NCBI GenBank assembly: GCA_903838675.1
Contig: CAILZI010000056.1
Coordinates: 1 to 64,000 of the forward strand
Reading direction: 5' to 3'
Length of the DNA stretch: 64,000 nt
Source of the DNA: an uncultured Verrucomicrobiota bacterium
GTDB taxonomy: Bacteria; Verrucomicrobiota; Verrucomicrobiia; Verrucomicrobiales; Verrucomicrobiaceae
In this document: in pieces, positions 1 to 8,775 of the stretch
Position numbering within the stretch: position 1 is the stretch's first letter
Layout of the letters: every line of letters begins with the position of its first letter
Translations under genes and position numbers: made by a program
Notes under the pieces: generated by a model
What the model was told of the DNA's origin: nothing
Databases searched by the model: none
The model's input: the letters and a program-made list of their open reading frames with translations, nothing else

Positions 1-16
1 ACCACCCCACACGCCC

Positions 17-205
17 ATGCCAAAGACATTCAGGACCTACCAGCCTTCCAAGCGCACGCGCAAGCAGCAGTTTGGTTTCCGCGCACGCACGAAGACCGCG
101 AATGGTCGCGACATCCTGCGCCGCCGCCGCCGTGCCGGACGCAAACGCCTCCTGCCAAAGGGTGTGGAAATCCACTTCAAGCGTCACACCCAGCAGCACA
201 CCTAA
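17..205 (+). CDS. rpmH: 50S ribosomal protein L34 (bL34)
   Basis: Structural protein of the large ribosomal subunit. The 62-residue product carries the L34 signature: an N-terminal [15 protein letters not shown] block, the GFRAR motif, and an Arg-rich helix [16 protein letters not shown]34 is usually 44-47 residues; here about 15 extra residues (ending [10 protein letters not shown]) follow the core, a modest C-terminal tail. It is the first gene of the rpmH-rnpA-yidD-yidC-khpB series, the order that normally sits next to dnaA and the replication origin, so the origin probably lies just upstream of this window (inference). The ATG at 17 is the only sensible start; no clear Shine-Dalgarno is visible in the 16 bases available. 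Confidence 0.96.
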   Translation: MPKTFRTYQPSKRTRKQQFGFRARTKTANGRDILRRRRRAGRKRLLPKGVEIHFKRHTQQHT

Positions 206-229
206 TTCTGCTGCGGCGCGCTCCTCATC

Positions 230-601
230 ATGCGCCTTCCCTCAAACCTGCGGATGAAACTCGCGTGCGATTTCGCACGGGTGAAAACGCAGGGCAGCAG
301 TCAGGCCGGAAAATTTCTGGTCCTGGGTGCTCTGCGTGTGGAAGCGCTGCAGGAGTTCCAGTTTGGCCTCATCACCGGGGGTAAGCTGGGCAATGCCGTG
401 GTACGAAACCGCATCCGTCGGCTGCTGCGTGAGATCGTGCGCGCCCACCGTGCCGAGATCGCCCCGGGCTGGCAGATGGTGATCATCGCCCGCTGGCGTG
501 CCCCTCAGGCCACGCTGGCAGAACTGGAAAATGACTGGCTGCGGCTGGCCCGGCGCATGAACCTGCTCACCCAGAAGCGTCCTGCCCCACCCGCTCCATG
601 A
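230..601 (+). CDS. rnpA: Ribonuclease P protein component
   Basis: Protein cofactor of RNase P, which removes the 5' leader of precursor tRNAs together with the catalytic RNA. The 123-residue protein has the family hallmark RNR region [15 protein letters not shown] (residues 54-68), preceded by a beta-rich N-terminal half with [10 protein letters not shown]. It lies 24 bases after rpmH, as in most bacteria, and its stop overlaps the start of yidD by four bases (ATGA), indicating translational coupling. The last residues are Pro/Ala-rich and outside the conserved fold. The RNase P RNA gene itself was not seen in the window. Confidence 0.95.
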   Translation: MRLPSNLRMKLACDFARVKTQGSSQAGKFLVLGALRVEALQEFQFGLITGGKLGNAVVRNRIRRLLREIVRAHRAEIAPGWQMVIIARWRAPQATLAELENDWLRLARRMNLLTQKRPAPPAP

Positions 602-834
602 AATGGCTCATTCGAATTTTCATCCGCGGCTACCAAGTGTTCCTCTCCCCCGTCATTCACGCCATTGGCGGTCCCGGCTCCGGATGCCGTTACACACCGA
701 CCTGCTCGGTCTATTTTCTGCAGGCTGTGGAAACCCACGGCGTTCTGCGCGGCTGCTGGCTGGGCCTGTGCCGCATCGGCCGCTGCCAACCCTGGGGTGG
801 ACACGGGCATGATCCAGTGCCTGAGAAGAAATGA
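598..834 (+). CDS. yidD: YidD membrane protein insertion efficiency factor
   Basis: Small membrane-associated protein that assists YidC-dependent insertion of inner-membrane proteins. The 78-residue product has the family pattern: an amphipathic N-terminus ([10 protein letters not shown]), then [20 protein letters not shown] with conserved cysteines near residues 30 and 36, and a C-terminal [15 protein letters not shown]. Its length is normal for the family (about 70-85 residues). It overlaps rnpA by 4 nt and lies upstream of yidC, the expected neighbourhood. Confidence 0.95.
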   Translation: MKWLIRIFIRGYQVFLSPVIHAIGGPGSGCRYTPTCSVYFLQAVETHGVLRGCWLGLCRIGRCQPWGGHGHDPVPEKK

Positions 835-966
835 CAAATGACGAATTTGTCCACACAGTGTAATCGCAAGCCGGGCACCCTTCGTCATTGTCTACAGGCC
901 ACTTCTCCGATCTGACACCGGAGCCCCGCATTTTCAAAAACCCTCTCTTACCCAAAGCTAAAATTC

Positions 967-2766
967 ATGGACCGCAAAAGTTGGATCGTCGTGACGCTAT
1001 GTGTCATCCTCATGGGGGTGAACTGGCACTACATGCAGGAAAACCAGAAGCTGGTGCAGGCTGAGGCCGCACGCAAAAAGCAGGAGGATCTCGCCAAAAA
1101 ACCTGCTGAAACGCCCGCAGCGCCGACAGCAGCGACCCCTGCCACCGGCACCACACCCGCAGCGCCTGCGACCCCTTCAGTGCCTGAAGAAACCCACTCA
1201 CTCAAAGTGGGCACGGTGACTTTTGAGCTGACCACCAAAGGCGGCGGCATCATCCGAGCCGCACTGGCGGGTACGGACCGCGTGATCCTGAACAAGAACG
1301 GCCTGGAGGCCATCGGTGCCCTGCGCCGCGAGCCCTCAGGGCTGGATGCGCTGACCTACAAGCTGACGGCGAAGAGCGACAAGAGCGCCACCTTTGAAGG
1401 CACCACCGCCGAAGGCGTCGTGGTCACCAAGACCTACACCCTGACCGAGGGCGCGGAAGGCGACGAACATCTGATCGATCTCAAAATCACCCTGAAGAAC
1501 ACCGGCACCGCGCAGCACCGCTCCGAGGAGTATTACCTGTACACCGGTGCCGCGACCGCCCTGAAGCACGATGAAGGACGCTACGATGGCTTCTTCTGGA
1601 ACAATGCCGGAGATGCCGGCCATGAGCTGTCGAAATACTTTGGCAAGGGCTTCTTCAGCGAAGCTCCGACGGAGTACCGGCACTCCTACAATGCGCTGAA
1701 ATACACCGGCGTGATGACCCGCTTTTACACCCATATCCTCACCCACGTGGCTAAACCGGACGTGCCCGCCAAATTCTGGACCTCACGCCGCAAGCTCGCA
1801 CAGCCGATCGATGCAGCGAGTGCGGGCAAGGCGGACATCGAAGACTTTGCCTACGATGCCGCCATGGGTCTGCCGGTGGTGGATCTCGCCCCGGGTGCCT
1901 CTGTCACGGAAAAGTACCAGATCTACCTCGGCCCGAAGGAATACGACCGCCTCAGCAAGATCGAAAACCAGCGTAGCAAAGCGATGTTTTACGGCTACTT
2001 CGGGATCGTCAGCATCGCCCTTTCCAAGGTCATGCGCTGGATGCACAACATCAGCGGCAGCTGGGGTCTGGCGGTCATCCTGCTGACGATTTTTGTGCGT
2101 CTCTGCCTCTGGCCGATTCATGCGAAGTCCACCATGACGATGAAGCGCATGGGCCTGCTGGGTCCGCTGATGAAGGAGCTGCAGGAGAAGCACAAGGACA
2201 ACCCGCAGCAGCAGCAGATGGAGGTCATGAAGCTCTACAAAGAGTACGGTGTGAATCCTCTGGGCGGCTGTCTGCCGTTGTTCCTGCAGTTCCCTATTTT
2301 CATCGGTCTTTACAGCGTGCTGGAAGTGGCGGCGGAGCTTCGCGGCCAGTCCTTCTGGTGGGTGCGGGATCTGGCCGCAGCGGACACGCAGGGAGTGTTC
2401 ATGGGCTTCAACATCAATCCGCTGCCGATCATCATGGGCCTGACGATGGTGGCACAGATGAAGCTCACCCCTCAGCCGCAGAGTGTGGACAAGACGCAGC
2501 AGCGCATTTTCATGCTGATGCCCTTGTTCTTCCTGTGGATCAGCTATGACTTCGCCGCCGCCCTCGCCTTGTACTGGTCCACTCAAAACATTTTCAGCGT
2601 CTTCCAGACCCGGGTCATGAAACTCTACATGCCAGAGCCAAAGCTGGAGAAAGTATCGCAAAAGCCGGCCCCCAAAGCCGCTCCGGCCCAGAATTCCTTC
2701 TTCAGCTCGGGAGCACCCGCCAAAGACAAGAAAAAGGGCCCGAAACCGCCACGCCTGGGAGGCTAG
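967..2766 (+). CDS. yidC: Membrane protein insertase YidC
   Basis: Inserts and folds inner-membrane proteins, alone or with SecYEG. The 599-residue protein has an N-terminal membrane anchor (about residues 5-22), an Ala/Pro/Thr-rich linker (about 35-75), a large periplasmic P1 domain (about 80-330) and the conserved five-helix insertase core (about 340-560). The core includes the SWGLAVILLTIFVRLCLWPI helix, whose Arg lies in the hydrophilic groove, and the GGCLPLFLQFPIFIGLY segment. The tail is Lys/Pro-rich (KDKKKGPKPPR), as often seen in YidC for ribosome contact. This is the long Gram-negative form with P1. A 132-base gap separates it from yidD, so it may have its own promoter. Confidence 0.96.
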   Translation: MDRKSWIVVTLCVILMGVNWHYMQENQKLVQAEAARKKQEDLAKKPAETPAAPTAATPATGTTPAAPATPSVPEETHSLKVGTVTFELTTKGGGIIRAALAGTDRVILNKNGLEAIGALRREPSGLDALTYKLTAKSDKSATFEGTTAEGVVVTKTYTLTEGAEGDEHLIDLKITLKNTGTAQHRSEEYYLYTGAATALKHDEGRYDGFFWNNAGDAGHELSKYFGKGFFSEAPTEYRHSYNALKYTGVMTRFYTHILTHVAKPDVPAKFWTSRRKLAQPIDAASAGKADIEDFAYDAAMGLPVVDLAPGASVTEKYQIYLGPKEYDRLSKIENQRSKAMFYGYFGIVSIALSKVMRWMHNISGSWGLAVILLTIFVRLCLWPIHAKSTMTMKRMGLLGPLMKELQEKHKDNPQQQQMEVMKLYKEYGVNPLGGCLPLFLQFPIFIGLYSVLEVAAELRGQSFWWVRDLAAADTQGVFMGFNINPLPIIMGLTMVAQMKLTPQPQSVDKTQQRIFMLMPLFFLWISYDFAAALALYWSTQNIFSVFQTRVMKLYMPEPKLEKVSQKPAPKAAPAQNSFFSSGAPAKDKKKGPKPPRLGG

Positions 2767-2772
2767 TGATCC

Positions 2773-3228
2773 ATGACGCCCCTTGAACACTCACGCCACA
2801 TTCTCGACACCATGCTCGGTTATCTGGGCTTCGTGGTCCAGATTGAGGAGGACAACGGGCCGGACGGACCCACGTTGCAGGTGCTCACGGATGATTCGGA
2901 CGCGCTCATCGGCCGCAGGGGTGAAACTCTCGAAGACATTCAGTATCTGGTAAACCGCGTCCTGCAGCGCCACCTCAAGGATGCCCCGCGCGTTCGCGTG
3001 GACGTGGAATTCTACCGTTCCATGCGCGAGGACAAGATGGTGGCCCGTGCCAAGGAGCTGGGAGACCGTGTGCGCGCCACCGGCCAGAGCGCCGACCTGC
3101 CCCCGATGAACAGCTATTACCGCCGCCTGATCCACAACGTCTTCGTCAATGACCCTGAAGTCATGAGCGTGAGCCAGGATGGCAGTGCCCGCTTCAAACG
3201 CATCGTGCTCAAACGCCGCTCCAGCTAG
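2773..3228 (+). CDS. khpB: KH-R3H RNA-binding protein (KhpB/Jag type)
   Basis: RNA-binding protein of the Jag/KhpB family, usually encoded next to yidC. The 151-residue product has a KH domain with the loop IGRRGETLEDIQYLVNR (GRRG at about 47-50) and a C-terminal R3H domain (NSYYRRLIHNVF, around residues 109-120). The Jag N-terminal domain found in many Firmicutes homologues is absent, so this is the short KH-R3H form. It starts 6 bases after the yidC stop, so the two are almost certainly co-transcribed. Its RNA targets cannot be read from sequence. Confidence 0.9.
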   Translation: MTPLEHSRHILDTMLGYLGFVVQIEEDNGPDGPTLQVLTDDSDALIGRRGETLEDIQYLVNRVLQRHLKDAPRVRVDVEFYRSMREDKMVARAKELGDRVRATGQSADLPPMNSYYRRLIHNVFVNDPEVMSVSQDGSARFKRIVLKRRSS

Positions 3229-3365
3229 GCAATTCCCCTTTCCTACGGAGGAAAATCAGCTTCGTTCTTTACTCGCGGTGTGGTTTTGAGTTATTTCTTG
3301 TAACCCGCGCAATTTTCTGCGTGCCTGCAAACATCGCCCCCATCTTCATCCAACACCGAATTCCA

Positions 3366-5057
3366 ATGAAATTGAGCCGCTACCAGTCTGTCGTCCTTGC
3401 CCTTGCTAGCAGCGCCGGATTTTTGCACGCCGACGTCGTGACCCTCAAAGACGGCAAGAAGCTGGAAGGCAACATTCTCTCCGAGACGCCCACGTCGATC
3501 CGGATGAGGTATCACCTGACCCCGAAGATCATGGATGATAAAGAGATCCCGCGCAGCGAGATCGCCGAAGGGGGCATCCTCAAGCAAAAACCAGAGGAAG
3601 TGGAGATTCTCGAACTACGGAAGTCCTTTCCCACCCCGGACCTGCTTTCGGCAGAGAAGTACGAGCAGCTCATTCAGGACCGGCTGCGTCCTTTCGTAAA
3701 CCGTTACCCCGGGACGAAAGAAGCCGCTGAAATCGAGACCAAGATCAAAGAGGTTCAGGTGGAAAAGGAAAAGGTCGTCGCCGGTGAGGTAAAGCTCGAA
3801 GGCAAATGGCTCACCCGTGAAGAGGCCAAAGCTGAAAGCCTCAACATCAAGGCTTTCACGATCCGTGCGGCGATGCTGGAGAAAATAGAGGCCAAAGACT
3901 ACCCCGGCGCACTCAAGGAATTCGACAAACTCAACGACCCGAAGAGCGGCAACACCGCCTCTGTTTATTATCCCAAGGCCGTCGCGGAGATTCTCACTGT
4001 CTTGAAAGGGTACGATAAACAGATCGCTCAAATGATTCTGGACCAGCCTGCCTTGCAGAAGATGCGGGATGAGAGTCTTACAAAGCTCATCGAGCCTGAC
4101 CTGACGCGGGTGAATGACGCTATTAAACGCGAGAAGGAAAACTGGAAGACCACCTATGAACAGGAGCGCAAAGCCAGCAATTGGTTCACCCCTTATAAAT
4201 ACGATCTGGAGAGCTTGAAGACTCTCAGCAAATCCATTGTCACAGAAAAGGAACTTCTGAGCGCTCTCGACCTTGGCGTCATTACCAAAGTCAACGATGC
4301 CATCGCAAGGATGATTCGTGCGGATGCCAAGGCAGGCAAGGACAAGGCAGAACTCACCAAGATGGGCGAAGCCATCATCGAAGGTGAAACGGCCGCAGCA
4401 AATGCCGATGCCGTAAGCAAAGAATTTTATCGCAGCGTCTTTACCAACTACCGTGCACGCCACGCCTACTTTGCCCAGATGGTGAACACTCCGCAGGGGC
4501 AGACACAACCCGCCGCCGCTGGTGCCGCTGGGGGCTCCTCAGCCATCGCTGGCTCGGCCGCACCTGGCACAGATGACAAAGTAGCCGCAGCACTCGCCGC
4601 TGCCTCTGCTGGCACTTCCGCCCCTGCTGGTGCCGCACCGGGAGCCATGCCTGCGACACAACCTAATGGCTACCCTGCCCAGCCGGGGGCTATGCCTCCT
4701 GGCGGCAATCCTCAGCAGCCGGGTTATCCACAACAACCTCAGCAGCCCGGCTATGGCCAGCCACAGCAGCCCGGTTACCCACAGCAACCTCAGCAGCCTG
4801 GCTATGGCCAGCCGCAGCAACCCGGTTATCCACAACAGCCTCAGCAGCCTGGCTATGGTCAGCCACAACAAACCGGCTATGCGCAGCAGCCTCAGCAGCC
4901 TGGCTACGCCCAGCCACAGGCTCCTGCAGCGGCACCCACGCCTCCTCCAGCAGAAGAGGGCATGAGCCTGATGACCATGATCCTCATCGGCATTGGTGTG
5001 GTCGTGCTGGTTGTTCTGCTCACTCTCCTTGGGGGCGGCAAGAAGAAGAAAAAGTAA
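3366..5057 (+). CDS. PTPDL-motif exported protein with Pro/Gln/Gly repeats and C-terminal membrane anchor
   Basis: Function unknown. The ATG at 3366 gives a Sec signal peptide (MKLSRYQSVVLALASSAGFLHA); an upstream in-frame ATG at 3321 would spoil it. Of 563 residues, the first about 60 after cleavage form a small beta domain (VVTLKDGKKLEGNI), followed by the motif FPTPDL at 88-93. I recall this motif defining a verrucomicrobial 'PTPDL' family. A long charged helical region runs to about residue 375, then an Ala/Gly/Pro-rich linker, then about four 17-residue repeats containing PQQPGYPQQPQQPGYGQ. The end is a single hydrophobic segment (MTMILIGIGVVVLVVLLTLL) with a GGGKKKKK tail. The topology suggests an envelope protein anchored at its C-terminus. 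Confidence 0.8.
   Translation: MKLSRYQSVVLALASSAGFLHADVVTLKDGKKLEGNILSETPTSIRMRYHLTPKIMDDKEIPRSEIAEGGILKQKPEEVEILELRKSFPTPDLLSAEKYEQLIQDRLRPFVNRYPGTKEAAEIETKIKEVQVEKEKVVAGEVKLEGKWLTREEAKAESLNIKAFTIRAAMLEKIEAKDYPGALKEFDKLNDPKSGNTASVYYPKAVAEILTVLKGYDKQIAQMILDQPALQKMRDESLTKLIEPDLTRVNDAIKREKENWKTTYEQERKASNWFTPYKYDLESLKTLSKSIVTEKELLSALDLGVITKVNDAIARMIRADAKAGKDKAELTKMGEAIIEGETAAANADAVSKEFYRSVFTNYRARHAYFAQMVNTPQGQTQPAAAGAAGGSSAIAGSAAPGTDDKVAAALAAASAGTSAPAGAAPGAMPATQPNGYPAQPGAMPPGGNPQQPGYPQQPQQPGYGQPQQPGYPQQPQQPGYGQPQQPGYPQQPQQPGYGQPQQTGYAQQPQQPGYAQPQAPAAAPTPPPAEEGMSLMTMILIGIGVVVLVVLLTLLGGGKKKKK
4709..4920 (+). repeat. In-frame 51-bp tandem repeat encoding PQQPGYGQ-type units
   Basis: About four imperfect copies of a 51-base unit lie inside the preceding gene and encode a 17-residue Pro/Gln/Gly/Tyr unit. 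Copies differ mostly at third codon positions (cagcag versus caacaa, ggttat versus ggctat), so the array is old enough to have diverged silently while the peptide was kept. Arrays of this kind often vary in copy number between strains (general knowledge). Confidence 0.85.
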
Positions 5058-5090
5058 GAGTATCCCAAGCCTGCAGGCCTTTTGTCATTC

Positions 5091-5117
5091 AGCCCTGGGT
5101 TCTCAGAACTCAGGGCT
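5091..5117 (+). terminator. Hairpin after the PTPDL gene, probable terminator
   Basis: Two 13-base arms, 5091-5103 and 5105-5117, are complementary apart from one G-U pair (agccctgggttct / agaactcagggct) and are followed by gttgaatttt. It lies 34 bases after the stop codon. A smaller palindrome (gcctgcaggc then cttttg) sits at about 5069-5083 and may act with it. Confidence 0.6.
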
Positions 5118-5332
5118 GTTGAATTTTCAATTCCTAACTCTCAGAGTCAGTTCCTACGGAGTTGATACACTTATGGCAATTCGCAAAACACATTTCCGTT
5201 TGGCGACCTGACTCTGGAGAGAAAGTCATGGGCTTCCTTCTTCGCTCTCCTACGAAGGACAGGCCGACGGCGGCTGACTGGGGGCAGCCAGCCCTATGCG
5301 CGCTGAGCTGGCGCGTGCCCGGCTCGAGGTAG

Positions 5333-5354
5333 GGAGGCTTGTCCTCAAGCCTCC
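5333..5354. repeat. REP-like inverted repeat in a gene-free stretch
   Basis: Perfect 9-base arms ggaggcttg / caagcctcc around a tcct loop. It lies in the 455-base gene-free stretch 5058-5512, which otherwise holds only a hairpin after the upstream gene and the rplS terminator. The GC-rich flanks contain further short complementary segments. It looks like a dispersed palindromic unit, but only one copy is seen in this window, so this is tentative. Confidence 0.35.
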
Positions 5355-5458
5355 GCCGAGTGTCGCCACACGAGCTTTGCGGAAATCAGTTTTAGTAAAC
5401 GATTTATCGCCACACGGCGGGTCGTCTTTAACCCTGCCTCTGCCAGAGCACAGCCACA

Positions 5459-5491
5459 AAAAAAGAGAGAGCTGGCTGCCCTCCCTTTTTT
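5459..5491 (-). terminator. Rho-independent terminator of rplS
   Basis: On the minus strand a 14-pair stem (six A-T pairs, then GGGAGGGC against GCTCTCTC with two G-U pairs) closes a five-base loop and ends in a run of T. It begins 22 bases after the rplS stop codon. A-tracts on both sides could let it work in both directions. Confidence 0.8.
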
Positions 5492-5512
5492 GAAATCTCA
5501 CGCTGGTAAAGA

Positions 5513-5872
5513 TCAGCCTTCGGACTGGACCTGTTCCTTCACGGACATGGCCTCTTTACCCTGGCGCTGGCGCAGGTAGTGCAGACGGGCGCGACGCACG
5601 CGGCCGGACTTGGTCACTTCCACCTTGGCCACCTTGGGGCTGTGAACGGGGAACACACGCTCCACGCCTTCGCCATAGGAAATTTTGCGGACGGTGAAGG
5701 CTTCATTGATGCCATAGCCTTTGCGGGCGATGACGATGCCGGCGAAAATCTGGATACGCTCTTTGTCACCTTCCACGACTCGGGTGTGGACTTTGACGCT
5801 GTCACCCACGGTGAAAGCGGCGACTTCCTTCTTCAACTGCTCTTGATTGATCTTTTCGATGATGTTGCTCAT
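5513..5872 (-). CDS. rplS: 50S ribosomal protein L19 (bL19)
   Basis: Large-subunit ribosomal protein located near the 30S-50S interface. The 119-residue sequence matches L19 throughout: [56 protein letters not shown], and the Arg-rich [11 protein letters not shown] near the C-terminus. Length is normal. The start is supported by an AGGAG seven bases upstream of the ATG on the minus strand. The usual rpsP-rimM-trmD partners are not adjacent; it is a single-gene unit with its own terminator. Confidence 0.96.
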   Translation of the reverse strand: MSNIIEKINQEQLKKEVAAFTVGDSVKVHTRVVEGDKERIQIFAGIVIARKGYGINEAFTVRKISYGEGVERVFPVHSPKVAKVEVTKSGRVRRARLHYLRQRQGKEAMSVKEQVQSEG

Positions 5873-6020
5873 GACACGCTCCTAAGCCCGCGCTACGCAA
5901 GGCCGTGAATCAGTCAGGCCGGGGGCGAGGGGCGGAGAACATGGACAGTTCCGAGAATTTGGCAACCTGTTTTTCCCCGTACTGGAAACCTCACCGCTCC
6001 AGCCTATCCTGCGCCCACCC

Positions 6021-6857
6021 ATGGAACCCCCTGTTTTAGCCCTGATTCGCGCCGCCATTGCTGAGGATGTCGGCAGCGGAGACGTCACTTCCCTCTACTT
6101 CATCCCAGCCGATTCACGCTCCAGAGCCGAGATTGTGGCCCGTGAGCCCGGCATCGTCTCCGGCGCTGAAATCGCCGTGACCGTCTTTGAAGAGATCGAT
6201 CCCGAGCTCGAAGTGGAAGTCTGCATTCCGGATGGCAGCCCCTTTGTGCAGGGCAGCATCCTCATGAAAGCTGCCGGCAGCACCCGATCCCTGCTCACCG
6301 CCGAGCGCACCGCGCTGAATTTCCTCCAGCGACTCAGCGGCGTGGCTGCCCAGACGCAGCGCTACGTGGAAGCGGTGAAACCGCACCCCGTGCAGGTCTG
6401 GGACACCCGGAAAACCACCCCTGGCTGGCGTTTGATCGAAAAAGCGGCCGTCAAGGACGGGGGCGGCACGAACCACCGCATGGGCCTCTACGACCACGCC
6501 ATGGTCAAAGACAATCACCTCGCCGCCAACAGCGACCTGACCTCCCTCCAAACTGCCATCCTCAAACTGCGCACTGAGCGCCCCGGCGTGCGCGTTCAAC
6601 TGGAAGCCGACACCCTGGATCAGGTGGCCGGCTTTCTCACGCTTGAAGGTGTGGACATGCTGCTGCTGGACAACATGAGCCCTGAAAAACTGCGCGAAGC
6701 CGTCAAACTCGTGAACGGCAGGCTCTGGCTCGAAGCCAGCGGCGGCATCACCATCGACACCATCAAAGACGTCGCCGCCACCGGCGTGAACGCCATCTCT
6801 GTGGGTGCGCTCACGCATTCAAGCCGGGCGCTGGATCTGGGGATGGATTTTTATTGA
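6021..6857 (+). CDS. nadC: Nicotinate-nucleotide pyrophosphorylase (carboxylating), quinolinate phosphoribosyltransferase
   Basis: Converts quinolinate and PRPP to nicotinate mononucleotide, CO2 and PPi in de novo NAD synthesis. The 278-residue protein shows the family order: N-terminal open-faced domain with AEDVGSGDVTS, ERTALNFLQRLSGVAAQTQRY, the catalytic-barrel start VWDTRKTTPGWRLIEKAAVK (active-site Arg/Lys residues), HRMGLYDHAMVKDNH, then ASGGITIDTIKDVAATGVN and ISVGALTHS at the phosphate-binding end. Length is typical (about 280). It stands alone here, with no nadA or nadB. Its stop codon directly abuts the stop of the convergent gene at 6858. Confidence 0.96.
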   Translation: MEPPVLALIRAAIAEDVGSGDVTSLYFIPADSRSRAEIVAREPGIVSGAEIAVTVFEEIDPELEVEVCIPDGSPFVQGSILMKAAGSTRSLLTAERTALNFLQRLSGVAAQTQRYVEAVKPHPVQVWDTRKTTPGWRLIEKAAVKDGGGTNHRMGLYDHAMVKDNHLAANSDLTSLQTAILKLRTERPGVRVQLEADTLDQVAGFLTLEGVDMLLLDNMSPEKLREAVKLVNGRLWLEASGGITIDTIKDVAATGVNAISVGALTHSSRALDLGMDFY

Positions 6858-8450
6858 TCACTTCACCGGCTCATACTGCCAGGTCCAGTCGCCCAAATAC
6901 GGTGACTTGTACAGCTTGGCTGCACCCTTGGCATCCAAGTTCACTTTGCCAGCGTCATCCTTGCCATCCAAACCCACGGACCAGAGCATGTAACGTCCTG
7001 GAGGCGTCGTGCGGTAACGCAGCGGGCTGCCATCGCAGGAATCGAGCGGAATGGCAGGCAAAAACTCCGGTGTGAGCTCAGCCAGCGTCGCGGGATAGCG
7101 GGCATGCTTCACATAAAACCGCTCCAAGGCCAGCGCTGCCAGCGCCTGCTGTCTGCGTGCGTCCTGCGCCAGTGCGCTGCTGCTGACCGTTGAAATGGCA
7201 GGCAGCATGAGGCGGGCGAAAATGTAGTCAGGATGCAGCAGCATGCTGGAGTTCTGTGTGAGTTCCGTCGTCACTGCTTCACCCTTGCGAACCGATTCCC
7301 GCAGCCCGCCGCTTTTGAGCGGCTGAATCAAATGCCGCAGCTCCAGCTCCACGAGCACGCTCTTCCAGTGGTCAAACAAACCGCTTGGCAGCAGCCGCCA
7401 GAAATACTTCCCCATGGCCTGTCCGTTCGTGGAAAAGGCGCTCATCACATCGGAATCCACTTCCCTTTGTCCGCTGGCAGCCAGTTGCAGACTCTCCACG
7501 GCGTTGAGGCCTGCGGCAAGTTCACCACGCATGGCCTGCAGCAGCGCACCGGTGGAGTGGTCAGCGGCAAAGGCAGCCTGTAGCAGCAGCAGATCTTCCT
7601 CGGCAAACACCCGCTCACGCAACCCCAGCCAGAGCGGTTCCAGAGCCATCATTTCCATGGAATTCCCCACCAGAAAACCGATCAGAAAGAGCTCCTGCTC
7701 GCACCCCAGGGCCAGCCGATGAAGGGCCACAATGCTGCGGGCTGCCTCCGCACTTTCACCAGCGGCCACGGCGGCTCTGGCACGCAGCCCCAGAGCTCTT
7801 CCCATGCTCTGAAAAGAAGTCAAATACGGCACACGCATGGAAAACAGCAGCTCTGGCATTTCCCGTTCCCGTAGGCCCGGCGTCAGCATTGTCAGCGGCC
7901 GGTTCGCCGTCTCATCCGCGATTTGTTTCAGCAGCGGGAACTTTGCATCCAACGCAATCAGCACCTCCCGCCCGGATACCTCCGAACCGGCTGGAAGGTC
8001 CATGTACTCGGTGTCACGCAGGTACTCGATCCAGTCCTGAATGTCGGTGGTTTTTCCCAGCGTCACACCGTTGGATGGAGGTACCACCGTGTATTTTTTC
8101 AGCGCTACACCATTGGCTGTGGGTACACTCGTCTGTTTCCAGTTCAAGGCCTCCAGGGCTTTGCGTCTTGCACCTGGCTCGCCTTTGGCGGGATCATTGT
8201 CCACCACGAGGGCGATTCCCCGCAGCGGCTCGATGGCGAGCAGGTTTTTCGCCTCGGGCGGAGTTTCGGGCAGCAGCTTGCGGAAATCGAGGGTTTCGCC
8301 GTCACTTTCGATCAGGGCCTTCGTAGCAGCCCAGCGGCGGCCGCCACTCCAGTTGACCCATACATACAGCAGCACCATCAGGGTGAGGACGGTGATGGCG
8401 AGCCGCAGCAGGATGCGGTCGAAACGTTTGGTGCGGAGGAATCGGAGCAT
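6858..8450 (-). CDS. Membrane-anchored hypothetical protein in a sigma-factor operon
   Basis: Unrecognised 530-residue protein. It has basic N-terminal residues followed by one membrane helix (LRLAITVLTLMVLLYVWV, about 15-33), then a mostly helical extracytoplasmic domain. The last about 70 residues (CDGSPLRYRTTPPGRYMLWSVGLDGKDDAG) resemble the C-terminal end of type II secretion pseudopilins, where a similar RYR...Y.L.S.G.DG pattern precedes the calcium site. No pilin N-terminal prepilin motif is present. It starts 28 bases after the putative anti-sigma gene, so it is probably the third gene of the unit 9278-6858 and a candidate for control by that sigma factor (inference). Confidence 0.65.
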   Translation of the reverse strand: MLRFLRTKRFDRILLRLAITVLTLMVLLYVWVNWSGGRRWAATKALIESDGETLDFRKLLPETPPEAKNLLAIEPLRGIALVVDNDPAKGEPGARRKALEALNWKQTSVPTANGVALKKYTVVPPSNGVTLGKTTDIQDWIEYLRDTEYMDLPAGSEVSGREVLIALDAKFPLLKQIADETANRPLTMLTPGLREREMPELLFSMRVPYLTSFQSMGRALGLRARAAVAAGESAEAARSIVALHRLALGCEQELFLIGFLVGNSMEMMALEPLWLGLRERVFAEEDLLLLQAAFAADHSTGALLQAMRGELAAGLNAVESLQLAASGQREVDSDVMSAFSTNGQAMGKYFWRLLPSGLFDHWKSVLVELELRHLIQPLKSGGLRESVRKGEAVTTELTQNSSMLLHPDYIFARLMLPAISTVSSSALAQDARRQQALAALALERFYVKHARYPATLAELTPEFLPAIPLDSCDGSPLRYRTTPPGRYMLWSVGLDGKDDAGKVNLDAKGAAKLYKSPYLGDWTWQYEPVK

Positions 8451-8478
8451 GGTATGAAGTGGTAGAATGTGAAATGAA

Positions 8479-8775
8479 TCAATTGGCGGCCAGCAGGGCC
8501 TCGATGGCGGCGGCGCGCTGCTGCCACAGCATCGGCGGAGCGGCCTCGCTCATGCCGGCCGCCTGCGGTGGGGAGGGTTCAGCGGGAGTGGTGAAGTACA
8601 TCACCAAAATGGCCGCCCAGGCCAGGCTCCAGCCGGCCACCAGCCAGCGGGGTGCGCGTGCCACGCGTGGCGGCTGCGCGGCAGCCTGCAGCATTGCATC
8701 CCGCCACTCCGCCGGGAGTGTGCGGCGCTGCAGAGCGCTCAGGGCGTTTTCAAAGGGGTCGGGGTTCGGATTCAT
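8479..8775 (-). CDS. Small single-pass membrane protein, putative anti-sigma factor
   Basis: A 98-residue protein with a short cytoplasmic N-terminal region (about 40 residues, including PAEWRDAMLQAA), one membrane helix (WLVAGWSLAWAAILVMYF, about 44-61) and a short outer tail. Its ATG overlaps the stop of the ECF sigma gene by four bases, the usual arrangement for a cognate anti-sigma factor. No zinc-binding HxxxCxxC motif is present, so it would not be a ZAS-type anti-sigma. The assignment rests on context and topology, not on recognised homology. Confidence 0.6.
   Translation of the reverse strand: MNPNPDPFENALSALQRRTLPAEWRDAMLQAAAQPPRVARAPRWLVAGWSLAWAAILVMYFTTPAEPSPPQAAGMSEAAPPMLWQQRAAAIEALLAAN

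Noticed and set aside
1783..2790. A 335-residue minus-strand frame opposite yidC
   Set aside because: His/Gln/Leu-rich antisense of conserved yidC codons.
5250..5501. An 83-residue frame on the minus strand after rplS
   Set aside because: It spans the rplS terminator and the REP-like palindrome, and its Ser/Pro/Arg-rich composition is not protein-like.
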